The notes under the pieces are model-generated. The model ran no database searches. It saw nothing but the letters and a program-made list of their open reading frames with translations, and was not told the DNA's origin. The position numbers were made by a program, and so were the translations under genes. This document shows positions 15,776 to 23,875 of a stretch of 64,000 bases of DNA, in pieces (the first letter of the stretch is position 1; every line of letters begins with the position of its first letter). The stretch covers positions 5,580,001 to 5,644,000 of the forward strand of contig NZ_JAOQNK010000001.1 in assembly GCF_025961315.1 (NCBI RefSeq). Direction: 5' to 3'. The stretch comes from Sphingobacterium kitahiroshimense (lineage in GTDB: Bacteria; Bacteroidota; Bacteroidia; Sphingobacteriales; Sphingobacteriaceae).

Positions 15776-17065
15776 TTAAGCAAAGTATTTTTTTAATTTC
15801 TCTGGTATCTCTACATTATCAGTTTGCAAAATATTTTTATATTCAATGGTAATGGTACTACCATCAATAAATATATTATTAAATCTTTCCAATAACCAAT
15901 CAGAATTATCTCGTTGATTATAGTGCTCAACTAATCTCATAATTATATCCTTATCGGACGGGCAATTTTTGATTATTCCGGAAATAATATCAGCTCTATC
16001 GTTTACCCATAAATATGACTTATACCCAATAAAACTAATGTTGTTTAAAATCACTTGTTTAAAAGTATCTAAGATGCCATTTCCTGATAATATCTGATGC
16101 TCATTGATGGTTGGAGAATATTCTCTTATAGCATTTAATATAGTTTTATTTGCTTCTGCTATTTCATTTTGTGGGATTAAACCATTTCTTAAAAAAGAAG
16201 TATATAATCCTAAAATGTTGTTGCAAGAAGTTAATTGTGTTTTCCAAAATTTTCGGACTTCTTCCTCATTAAAATTAAAGCTCAAAATTTTATCAGGATG
16301 GTTCGACAGAAAGTCTTTTAAATAATACTTATTGGCTTTGACAATAGCAATCAAACTATCGTTTACAAAACCTTTATTTACCTCTAAACTTTTACTAATT
16401 AGTTCCTGTTTCCTTATAGATAAGTCGAAATCCCATTCTCCATTATTTAATAATGCTTCCCAAAAATGTTTCAATTTTGACCTTTCTACTGAAAATTCAA
16501 TCTCTTGAATTAATGGAGAAATGTCTTTATCCGGTGGAGTAATAGTTGGGTCAAAATGTTTATGAATTTTATTTATCAGAGATTGCATTCCACCCTCTAT
16601 TGTTATTTTGGACATATTACTCTCTATAAATGCCCAAAAAGCCTCAATATGAAAAGTGTCTATAATATTATCCTTGTAATGAGCGCAGTCATTCCTTCTA
16701 TCTTTCCAATATTTTATTTGTAATCGTAGATTGTCATTAAGGTTAAATATTGGGTCTTTAGTGCGTTCTTTTGTAGTCTGGTCAGTTTTTTCTTGTTGTT
16801 GAGTTGCATCAAATACACTTGCTTCCCACAAGTCTTCATTTTGTAATTTTGAGATTATTTTGTCCCATTCCCCTTGGGGAAATAAGTTTGGTTTAGTTCC
16901 TCCAATTATTCTTTCCTTCAGTATCGTCAGAAAAGCCAAATATGAAAATAATAATGAGGCTCTATTCGCTCCAGCTTTATAGCAAGTAACGGCATCTGTA
17001 AATAGTACATTTACATCTTCTGAAAAATTATTATTATCAATCCAATTTTCAATTCGTAGTTTCAT
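15776..17065 (-). CDS. Stand-alone HEPN-type protein, putative defence RNase
   Basis: A 429-residue soluble protein. Its N-terminal third looks like a HEPN helical domain: a first helix with CYKAGANRASLLFSYLAFL (about 28-46) and, near residues 121-130, KDRRNDCAHY with R124 and H129 in the Rx4H arrangement (polar Asn after Arg) that forms the RNase site of active HEPN proteins. The remaining 280 residues are helical with no motif I know and may sense the trigger. It is AT-rich against its ICE neighbours and has its own terminator, consistent with acquired cargo. An abortive-infection role is inferred. No antitoxin gene is adjacent. Confidence 0.7.
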   Translation of the reverse strand: MKLRIENWIDNNNFSEDVNVLFTDAVTCYKAGANRASLLFSYLAFLTILKERIIGGTKPNLFPQGEWDKIISKLQNEDLWEASVFDATQQQEKTDQTTKERTKDPIFNLNDNLRLQIKYWKDRRNDCAHYKDNIIDTFHIEAFWAFIESNMSKITIEGGMQSLINKIHKHFDPTITPPDKDISPLIQEIEFSVERSKLKHFWEALLNNGEWDFDLSIRKQELISKSLEVNKGFVNDSLIAIVKANKYYLKDFLSNHPDKILSFNFNEEEVRKFWKTQLTSCNNILGLYTSFLRNGLIPQNEIAEANKTILNAIREYSPTINEHQILSGNGILDTFKQVILNNISFIGYKSYLWVNDRADIISGIIKNCPSDKDIIMRLVEHYNQRDNSDWLLERFNNIFIDGSTITIEYKNILQTDNVEIPEKLKKYFA

Positions 17066-17102
17066 TCAAATTATATTTTGCCTAAAGCTGTTTAAGATAC
17101 TA

Positions 17103-17131
17103 CAAAATTATACAAATATCTTAAGTGGCAA
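17103..17131 (-). promoter_or_regulatory. Possible promoter of the HEPN gene
   Basis: On the minus strand TTG (17131-17129) is followed after 18 bp by TAATTTTG (17110-17103), a TAnnTTTG match, 38 bp before the start codon. Confidence 0.4.
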
Positions 17132-17149
17132 CTTGAATGAGCAGATTGA

Positions 17150-17431
17150 TTATCGAGGGTTTTGTATCTCCACTTTTTGCAGTTCCTTTTCCTTTTTCAT
17201 TTGGCTGTAAGTCCATATACAGACAATACCGACAACAATTAAAGCATAGGCAATCCATTTGCCGATACGTTCTATAAAACGGGTAAATACAGATGCTTCA
17301 AAACTCGAAAATCCCTCTGCACCCATACCATTACGCCTGTAAAATTTCCTGCGGTTTATCCAATAAATAAGCACTATCGCAATAACGATAACAATAATAC
17401 CAAACACCAATTGAGCCGTAACTGTATCCAT
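17150..17431 (-). CDS. Two-helix membrane protein of the tra region
   Basis: A 93-residue protein with two hydrophobic helices (about residues 7-25 and 61-80) separated by a basic loop (RRKFYRRNGMG). It lies after the terminator of the traE-Q operon, so it is expressed separately or by read-through. The family is unknown. Confidence 0.65.
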   Translation of the reverse strand: MDTVTAQLVFGIIVIVIAIVLIYWINRRKFYRRNGMGAEGFSSFEASVFTRFIERIGKWIAYALIVVGIVCIWTYSQMKKEKELQKVEIQNPR

Positions 17432-17494
17432 ACCCGTTAAGATTATAATTCAAGTAAATTTAAACAAAAAACAACGTACACCGAAAGCTGAAAA

Positions 17495-17530
17495 GCAAAA
17501 AACCGACCTGTAACAGTCGGTTTTGCTTTT
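17495..17530 (-). terminator. Terminator of the traE-traQ operon
   Basis: AAAACCGAC (17499-17507) pairs with GTCGGTTTT (17516-17524). On the minus strand the stem ends in a T-run, just past the traQ stop. Confidence 0.8.
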
Positions 17531-17542
17531 ATATAAGTAGCA

Positions 17543-17992
17543 TTAATCACTACTGTTGAACTGAAAGCTCAACTGCTTTTCGTTACCGAAGTTATCCGAA
17601 ATCCAAACCTCAAAGGATTGTGATACGGTAGATGACGAAGTGTAATACAACCGGAACTGCTCCGTTGGCAACGAATACAAATCGTTTGGCAAATACGGTG
17701 GTTCGTCATAATACCGCAATGTGCCTTGACCGTCAAATTGGAAGTAGCGGAGAAAATATTGCGTATTGCTGTAATTGCCTGTTCGCTGTATGGTAATCCG
17801 TATCTCTACGGTCTGCCCACTGGCAACATCTTTGGGTACAGGCATTACTTTGACCTCAAAAGGGAAATCGTTCTGTATTTCGAGTTCATCGTCTTTGCTA
17901 CAAGATACCAACGTAACCGAAGCTGTGAGGATTGCCAAGAGTACATATATTGAGCTTAATCCTATCCTGAATTTATTGAATATTGCTATCAT
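17543..17992 (-). CDS. traQ: Conjugative transfer protein TraQ (DUF3872)
   Basis: A 149-residue lipoprotein: signal with lipobox VTLVSC (Cys31), then the DUF3872 body with FPFEVKVMPVPKDVASGQTVEIRI and QYFLRYFQFDGQGTLRYYD. DUF3872 is the TraQ family of CTnDOT-type elements. It is the last gene of the transfer operon; its outer-membrane or periplasmic role is not defined. Confidence 0.88.
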   Translation of the reverse strand: MIAIFNKFRIGLSSIYVLLAILTASVTLVSCSKDDELEIQNDFPFEVKVMPVPKDVASGQTVEIRITIQRTGNYSNTQYFLRYFQFDGQGTLRYYDEPPYLPNDLYSLPTEQFRLYYTSSSTVSQSFEVWISDNFGNEKQLSFQFNSSD

Positions 17993-18004
17993 TGTTTTTA
18001 CGTT

Positions 18005-18565
18005 TTAAAAATTAAACCTTAATCCCACGCCTGCGGACGGTCGGAACTGTTCCAAGTCTGTACCCCACAAAACCTTTGTACGCCCTTGCAGGACTAACAC
18101 AAAACGGTCGGACAGGTACGTTTCAAATGTGAGCCGTCCACCAGCTCCGTAGATAAAATTATCCTCGCTCAAAATTTTTGCTCCGTCATACAACATTGCT
18201 TCGCCACGGTTGATACTTTCGTAACCGACTACACCTGTTATTCCGAAGTTCAGCGTGATGTTCTTACGGGCATCGCCCAAGAGGAAGAAGCTGTAACCGC
18301 CCTCTGCGGTATAAGTTTCCTGCGGTATGCGGAGGGCTTTATAATCGTGGTATTGATGAGTGTATTCCAACGCCCAAAGCTGATAGTTACCATTTTTGCC
18401 GTTTACGGTCATTGCTACATTGATATAATAATCGTTACCGATTTTATCATTGGACAGCACACCCGTACTCACTTCCAATCCTTTCTGTTTAGGTAACATT
18501 CTTTGTGCCTGTGTGACCGTGATGGCCATAAAGATGAGCATCACGGTATAGATATACTTTTTCAT
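18005..18565 (-). CDS. traO: Conjugative transfer protein TraO
   Basis: A 186-residue exported protein with signal peptide (first about 20 residues, TVTQAQ) and a predicted beta-rich body with alternating hydrophobic strands ending VGLRFNF, an aromatic C-terminus typical of outer-membrane barrels. It fits the TraO family by position between TraN and TraQ and by length. Confidence 0.9.
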   Translation of the reverse strand: MKKYIYTVMLIFMAITVTQAQRMLPKQKGLEVSTGVLSNDKIGNDYYINVAMTVNGKNGNYQLWALEYTHQYHDYKALRIPQETYTAEGGYSFFLLGDARKNITLNFGITGVVGYESINRGEAMLYDGAKILSEDNFIYGAGGRLTFETYLSDRFVLVLQGRTKVLWGTDLEQFRPSAGVGLRFNF

Positions 18566-18586
18566 ATTATTTACTTTAAAAGGTTA

Positions 18587-19480
18587 TTAAAATTTCAGGT
18601 GCATATCGTTAATCAAACGGGCTTTGATTAAGTCGGAATTTTCTATCTGGAGCGTTTGATGCCTGCCTCCGTTTTTCTCGAAAATCTCAATCAGCAGTAC
18701 CTTGTCATCGGCAATGGTAAATTGGTCTAACAGGAAGACGTTTTGTTCGATTGTTTTTCCGGCAATGTCGTCCAGTGGCTTGTAAGTCCTAAGCGGTATC
18801 ATCGGGCGTTCCTGTACTACGGTACGTTTGGCTACCTTTTTATCCACTACCTTGAAATTCACAAAATCAATCTGAAATGGCACATTGGTACGGTTTCTCA
18901 ATTCCGTATGGAAATAGTATTTGCCGTTGTGTATGTAAATGCCTTTGAGGATAAACTGAATACCGAAGCTCTTAGCCCCGATATGCTTTACAATACGTTT
19001 GTCTTTCTTGTAAATCGTTTCCAACAGCAAGCCTGCCAATGACGGAGAATTGTTGCCCAATTCTTCAAAAAGCACATCGTTACCATTGGCTTTATCTACT
19101 GCCTTTTGCATCGTGAGCAGGTCATAGCTCATTGCCTCCGGATAGGAACTGTAATACACATTGAAGCTGTAAAAACGCCCGTCATTGGTAATGACAGAAA
19201 AATTGGTTTCGGGTTCAAAATCCCTTACCGATGCTTTTACACGCAACACGTTTTCCGCATCTTCCGCTTTCCCTGCAATCAGGTATTCGCTACCCAAATC
19301 CACGTAACGAATGGCAGTCGGGAAAATCAGGTGCGAAGTTTTATCGTAGGTCACTTCCATTTTATACGGTTCTATCTTGCCCAATGCAAGTTTAGTTCTT
19401 GCACTATCCTGTGCGTAAGACTGTACGGCAAAGCCGAGTATCAGGGCAAATGCCCAAAAGATTTTTAAATGATTTTTCAT
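18587..19480 (-). CDS. traN: Conjugative transfer protein TraN
   Basis: A 297-residue exported protein with a signal peptide (FALILGFAVQSYAQ) and the TraN/DUF4138 body: YKMEVTYDKTSHLIFPTAIRYVDLGSEYLIAG (about 38-69) and later GIYIHNGKYYFHTELRNRTN. This family occupies the VirB9-like slot of Bacteroidota T4SSs. It is preceded by TraM and followed by TraO with short gaps. Confidence 0.93.
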   Translation of the reverse strand: MKNHLKIFWAFALILGFAVQSYAQDSARTKLALGKIEPYKMEVTYDKTSHLIFPTAIRYVDLGSEYLIAGKAEDAENVLRVKASVRDFEPETNFSVITNDGRFYSFNVYYSSYPEAMSYDLLTMQKAVDKANGNDVLFEELGNNSPSLAGLLLETIYKKDKRIVKHIGAKSFGIQFILKGIYIHNGKYYFHTELRNRTNVPFQIDFVNFKVVDKKVAKRTVVQERPMIPLRTYKPLDDIAGKTIEQNVFLLDQFTIADDKVLLIEIFEKNGGRHQTLQIENSDLIKARLINDMHLKF

Positions 19481-19504
19481 TGTTTTATTTATTTGAGTTC
19501 AACA

Positions 19505-20839
19505 TTATTTTTTAGATACAAGGAAGACCTGATGCCCTGCTTTTAGCGTAACCTTTGGGGTTCTCACCTTTTTTGTGAAATAGCCCGAAACACCCTGTAC
19601 CACGCCACGGCTTAAATCAGCAGCAACCTGTTGTCCTGCATTCTGCGTGAGCATTATGCTTGTTCCCGAAGTCTGGCTCATATTGCCCGCCATTTCGGTA
19701 AGGGCGTTCATTTCCGGCGAATACGGAACGTACAAGCCTTGCTGTCCGTCCAAATCGTAAATGGTTATATCAACCGGAATGATGTTGCCCTCTAATTCTA
19801 CGGAGGTAATCTTTAGCTGTAATCGACCTCCCTGAAATTTGGCATTAGCTGTTACAATCGTTCCTTTCGGAATGGTACGTTGAGGCGTTTGGGCTGGCTC
19901 TAACAATCGCAATCGTACCCCTGTTTCGCCGATAACCGTTTGCGCATCGTGTACACAGGCTTTGATACTGTTTTTCGGTTGTGCCGTTTGCTCAATAGAA
20001 CCTGCGGTATAAAAGCCCCGGTTTCTTGTTTCGCTCCAATCGGCTAAAAAGGCACTGTCCGTAGGCTCACGATACAAAGCGGAAACGGTGTTCTTTCTTG
20101 TAGGTGTGAATGCCACAAAATGCTCCTTTTGAGTTGAACCTGCGGTAGCCGTACCTGCATCCTTAGCAGGTGGAACTTCTGTCGAATTTGTACCCGTTGG
20201 CAGATACTTTGCCGCCATCTGGTAGGATTTCTCCATTAGGGCAAGCTGGTCATCAACGGTTACAGATTTAGGCACATCTTTCTCGGCTAATTGTTCTTTT
20301 AGTTCGTCCAATTGCCTGCGGAGTTCTGTTGTTTCAGAGTTGTTATCCTGATAAAATGAACCCAATGTGCTTTGTGCATTGCGGTAACTGCTCAATGCCG
20401 GATTGCCGTTTCTGCCCGAACCTCTGCCACCGCCATAGCTGTTGCTTTCGTCTTCTTCGGGAAATTCATCATTAGGCTCTTTTTTGTCTTCAGTATTCCA
20501 ATAGTCAGAAAGCGTGGTAAGTGCATTGCGTTTTTCTTGCTCTTTGCGTTCCAGCATTTCCAACTCATAAGCCTTGCCTTTGTCGGCAGGCATTCCTGCT
20601 CCGGTAGCCTCTGGTACTGCATCGTTCAGCCCAATGTTCTCGATTTCCTTTTTGTCTGCGGATGGTTTAAATATGAGGTACATACAACCTACGAAGACAA
20701 TTCCCATTAAGCCAAAGATGAGCGGCTTTTTGAGCTTTTCGGCTTTGTTCTGTGTACCGTCTTGCGGTACATCAGCGGTTGCTGCCTGGTTCCCTTCCGT
20801 TACCCGAACAACCGACTTTTTGTTCTCATTTTCTTTCAT
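19505..20839 (-). CDS. traM: Conjugative transfer protein TraM
   Basis: A 444-residue protein with one N-terminal membrane helix (about 37-57, PLIFGLMGIVFVGCMYLIF), a Glu/Asp/Gly-rich linker (about 90-150) and a C-terminal domain resembling the VirB10/TraM core (VIGETGVRLRLLEPAQTPQRTIPKGTIVTANAKFQ; ends VTLKAGHQVFLVSKK). It spans the periplasm in T4SSs of this class. Its start overlaps the TraL stop. Confidence 0.93.
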   Translation of the reverse strand: MKENENKKSVVRVTEGNQAATADVPQDGTQNKAEKLKKPLIFGLMGIVFVGCMYLIFKPSADKKEIENIGLNDAVPEATGAGMPADKGKAYELEMLERKEQEKRNALTTLSDYWNTEDKKEPNDEFPEEDESNSYGGGRGSGRNGNPALSSYRNAQSTLGSFYQDNNSETTELRRQLDELKEQLAEKDVPKSVTVDDQLALMEKSYQMAAKYLPTGTNSTEVPPAKDAGTATAGSTQKEHFVAFTPTRKNTVSALYREPTDSAFLADWSETRNRGFYTAGSIEQTAQPKNSIKACVHDAQTVIGETGVRLRLLEPAQTPQRTIPKGTIVTANAKFQGGRLQLKITSVELEGNIIPVDITIYDLDGQQGLYVPYSPEMNALTEMAGNMSQTSGTSIMLTQNAGQQVAADLSRGVVQGVSGYFTKKVRTPKVTLKAGHQVFLVSKK

Positions 20840-21113
20840 AAATCTTGTTTTTTAGAATTGTTGATAATGTGTCCTGCAATCTTGCAGGGCTTTCACTTTT
20901 TTTGAGGACAGGGTTTTCGATATGCTCAATGACCATATCGTTACCCGACTTTGAGGTATCGTACCATACTTTGCAAATGACCCCTGCCGTAAGCAGTAGA
21001 TACCCCACAAAAAAGTAAAGTGTGTATTGGTGCTGTTTCCGCAAGGGCAATGCCCGCCAGCGTTCGTCCAGCTTGTCAAAGTACCTGTCCATATTTGCTC
21101 TTAGTTTTTTCAT
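20826..21113 (-). CDS. traL: TraL-like small membrane protein
   Basis: The frame opens at 21206, but the better start is the ATG at 21113 (MKKLRANMDRYFDKLDERW), giving 95 residues with one transmembrane segment (about 35-52, LYFFVGYLLLTAGVICKVWY). Size, topology and position between TraK and TraM match TraL. It overlaps traM by 14 bp. Confidence 0.75.
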   Translation of the reverse strand: MKKLRANMDRYFDKLDERWRALPLRKQHQYTLYFFVGYLLLTAGVICKVWYDTSKSGNDMVIEHIENPVLKKSESPARLQDTLSTILKNKIYERK

Positions 21114-21132
21114 AACCTTACTGTTTCTGTTG

Positions 21133-21561
21133 TTATAGCTTGAAACGCTTAGGACTTTGACCTGCCTTTTGCTTCGGTTCTTCATTGACCAAAGCGACTG
21201 CCTCAACCGCTTTGGGTGCGGATATTACAGACAGGTTTGTCAGTTCCGATTTTTTCAGCAGTTGCCCAAATTGGTCTTTCCTTGTAACCTCCATTCTGTT
21301 GAGCGAGAATTTGCCGTTCAGGTATTTTACCCACATACTGCATTCTACACTTGGCTTGTCTTCGCCCGACCATTGCAGGTAGCCCGTCAGCAACAAGTCC
21401 TGTTTAGGCAAACTATCTGTACCTTTTTGGCAGTTTTCGAGGTATTCGCCGATACTTTTCTTCAACTTTCCGGCATACGCTCCCTGCGTATGGAAATAGC
21501 CGTTATATCCTTTATCGGTAAGGATTTTTGCAAACGTGTTTAAATCTGATAATGCTTCCAT
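21133..21561 (-). CDS. Conserved tra-operon protein, hypothetical
   Basis: A 142-residue soluble protein between TraK and TraL (SVECSMWVKYLNGKFSLNRMEVTRK), with a basic C-terminus ending KRFKL. It has no catalytic motif or signal peptide. Position implies a transfer role; the function is unknown. Confidence 0.75.
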   Translation of the reverse strand: MEALSDLNTFAKILTDKGYNGYFHTQGAYAGKLKKSIGEYLENCQKGTDSLPKQDLLLTGYLQWSGEDKPSVECSMWVKYLNGKFSLNRMEVTRKDQFGQLLKKSELTNLSVISAPKAVEAVALVNEEPKQKAGQSPKRFKL

Positions 21562-21573
21562 AAGATTGTTTTT

Positions 21574-22197
21574 TTAGCGTTCGATAACTTCTATATCCCT
21601 GTTTTCTATCACTGCAAACTTTTCGATGTTGAAGCCTTGCGGGTTGTTGTCCGAACGGACAGAGTTCACGAGATAGCAGGAAGTAATCAGGTTACGCCTG
21701 GTCACGTTGCTCGAACGGATAATGAATTGTTTGGCGTAAGTACGCACCGCATACGGATAGGTGTCGAAATTGCACACGACACTATCCACCTCAATGCGTT
21801 GCTGTACATTCCCCGAAATAATCCTGCTGTAATAACCCTTTTCCGACAGGTCTTTGTAATAATCAAAAGCTGATTTATCGGCAAGGTTGAATGCCCTGCT
21901 CATATTGCTTTCGATAGCGTTCTTGTCGGGAGCAAGCGTAAAAAAGAGCTCGTGAAAACGTCTGACGTGCTCCCTTGCTTCCACAGGTCGGTTGATACTT
22001 GCATCTTGCGATAAGGCAAGCATCAACGATTTTCCATTATCCAGCACATAGATTTTTTGGCGTTGTTCGTCTGCAAAGCTGTAAGATTTCCAAAGTGAAA
22101 ATCCTACCACGCTTAGGCAGAGAACGGCAAATACAATGGCATACAGCCGTATTTGCCTAAAACTGTTTTCGATATTTCTTAATGTTTTAAATTCCAT
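21574..22197 (-). CDS. traK: Conjugative transfer protein TraK
   Basis: A 207-residue bitopic protein: cytoplasmic N-terminus MEFKTLRNIENSFRQIRLYA, one membrane helix (about 18-36) and a periplasmic body with AREHVRRFHELFFTL and QFIIRSSNVTRRNLITSCYLV, typical of TraK (VirB8-like slot). It lies between TraJ and the small gene at 21133. Confidence 0.93.
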   Translation of the reverse strand: MEFKTLRNIENSFRQIRLYAIVFAVLCLSVVGFSLWKSYSFADEQRQKIYVLDNGKSLMLALSQDASINRPVEAREHVRRFHELFFTLAPDKNAIESNMSRAFNLADKSAFDYYKDLSEKGYYSRIISGNVQQRIEVDSVVCNFDTYPYAVRTYAKQFIIRSSNVTRRNLITSCYLVNSVRSDNNPQGFNIEKFAVIENRDIEVIER

Positions 22198-22218
22198 TTT
22201 TAAATGATTTGATTGTTT

Positions 22219-23214
22219 TTATTTCCCCATTAACCTGCCACCGATATTTCCAACAGCCGAACCTGTTCCTGCTCCGGCGATATTTCCGGTTTTCATTGCC
22301 GCTTGGTTTACGTTACGGGTAAAGTTTCCTGCACCGCCTGCCTGAATAATCCAGCCTGTTACCGTTGGGATAGTGAAGTAACCCACGATACCGATTATCA
22401 TAAAGATGATGTACACGGTATTGGATGTGTCGGGTATATAGGTCGGGTCGGCAAGCATTGCTATATCCTTTTCGATAATGAGGGATTGTATTTTGGCAAG
22501 CATAGAGCTGAACAGGTCTGCCACGGGCAACCACAGGTAAACGCTGACGTATCGGGTCAGCCATTGCGTGAGCGTGGACTGAAAACCGTCCCACACGCTT
22601 ATCGCAAAGGCTATCGGCCCGAGTATGGACAGGACGATGAGAAAGAACGTCCTTATGGTATCAATAACCAAAGCTGCCGCCTGAAACAGTACCTCTAACA
22701 GATTGCGAAACCAATTCTTAATAGCTTGTTCGGTTTGGTAGGCAAACCTATCCATATACATTCCCGACATCGTAATCAAATCGCCGGGCGACCAGCCCAA
22801 TTCTTCGAGCTTTTTATCAAATTCCTCATTTGATACGAGATAGGCTGTTTCAGGATTTCGTAGCATAGCTTCCCGTTCCAACAGGTCTTTTTTCGCCTGC
22901 AAATCGTTGAGGTCAAGCACCTGATTTTCGAGGATTGTGTGAGTACCCTGTACCACCGGACTTAACACGGCATTGATTGTTCCCAATACGATAGTTGGGA
23001 AAAACATAATGCAAAGCCCCAAAGCGAAAGGACGGAGCAAGGGGTACATATCAATGGGTTCAGCCCTGCTCAAAGCCTGCCATACTTTTATGGCAACATA
23101 GAACAAAGCCCCCAATCCGGCTATCCCTTTAGCCACTGCCGCCATATCGGCGGACAGTGGGAGCATCTCATCATATAATGAGCGTAGGACTTCGTGAAGA
23201 TTTTGAAATTCCAT
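22219..23214 (-). CDS. traJ: Conjugative transfer protein TraJ
   Basis: A 331-residue polytopic inner-membrane protein (VirB6-like slot) with hydrophobic segments around residues 25-45, 65-90, 180-205 and 265-290. Family-like sequence includes MEFQNLHEVLRSLYDEMLPL and SILGPIAFAISVWDGFQSTLTQWLTRYVSV. The Gly/Ala-rich C-terminus is usual. It starts 3 bp after TraI. Confidence 0.93.
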   Translation of the reverse strand: MEFQNLHEVLRSLYDEMLPLSADMAAVAKGIAGLGALFYVAIKVWQALSRAEPIDMYPLLRPFALGLCIMFFPTIVLGTINAVLSPVVQGTHTILENQVLDLNDLQAKKDLLEREAMLRNPETAYLVSNEEFDKKLEELGWSPGDLITMSGMYMDRFAYQTEQAIKNWFRNLLEVLFQAAALVIDTIRTFFLIVLSILGPIAFAISVWDGFQSTLTQWLTRYVSVYLWLPVADLFSSMLAKIQSLIIEKDIAMLADPTYIPDTSNTVYIIFMIIGIVGYFTIPTVTGWIIQAGGAGNFTRNVNQAAMKTGNIAGAGTGSAVGNIGGRLMGK

Positions 23215-23216
23215 AA

Positions 23217-23849
23217 CTACCAGTATTTTTGGTTAGGAGTTCCATAGAGGTCAAGCACTCTTTTGGTATTGTTCTGCTTTTTTGCTCTTAGAATACTTAC
23301 AGAGATATTCTTATTGGTATAGTAGCGTACCAAGCTGTGGTATTCCTTTACTTCTTTGTACACTCTATCAATAATATCCATACGCTCTTTGTCGTTCAGC
23401 GAAAGGCTTGATGAGGTTACAATCTGTTTGAGTTCTTTCAGCAGTTCGGTACTTTCATTCAGCAATGCCGAATAACCATTGCTGATAGCTGCCAATTCCT
23501 GTGCAGAAAAATTCGGGTCGTTCATCATCTTACCGAAGTTGGTAACATACATTTCGGATACGTCACCGACAAGCAATACAGTCTGCTGTACCTTACGTGC
23601 ATCTTTTACAAGATTATTTACAGCTTGTAGCTTGTCGTAATACTCCTTACCCTGTTTATACACCTTTTCCACTTCCTTGAAATTTTTAATTACATTGGAT
23701 ACCGTGGAAGAAGTCTGTACGATTTCATTCGCACTGTTGAGAATACCCGATGCCAGATTTGTGGGGTCGGTTACTACCCATTGTGCTTTTGCGGACGGTG
23801 CTACGGCGAGCATTAGTGCCGTACACACCATAAAAAGGAACTTTTTCAT
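23217..23849 (-). CDS. traI: Conjugative transfer protein TraI (DUF4141)
   Basis: A 210-residue exported protein with signal peptide MKKFLFMVCTALMLAVAPSA and DUF4141 features: WVVTDPTNLASGILNSANEIVQ, long helices to about 150, and the end RVLDLYGTPNQKYW. It fills the VirB5-like slot between TraG and TraJ. Confidence 0.92.
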   Translation of the reverse strand: MKKFLFMVCTALMLAVAPSAKAQWVVTDPTNLASGILNSANEIVQTSSTVSNVIKNFKEVEKVYKQGKEYYDKLQAVNNLVKDARKVQQTVLLVGDVSEMYVTNFGKMMNDPNFSAQELAAISNGYSALLNESTELLKELKQIVTSSSLSLNDKERMDIIDRVYKEVKEYHSLVRYYTNKNISVSILRAKKQNNTKRVLDLYGTPNQKYW

Positions 23850-23875
23850 TTTTATGAATTTTAAAATGTTAATGA

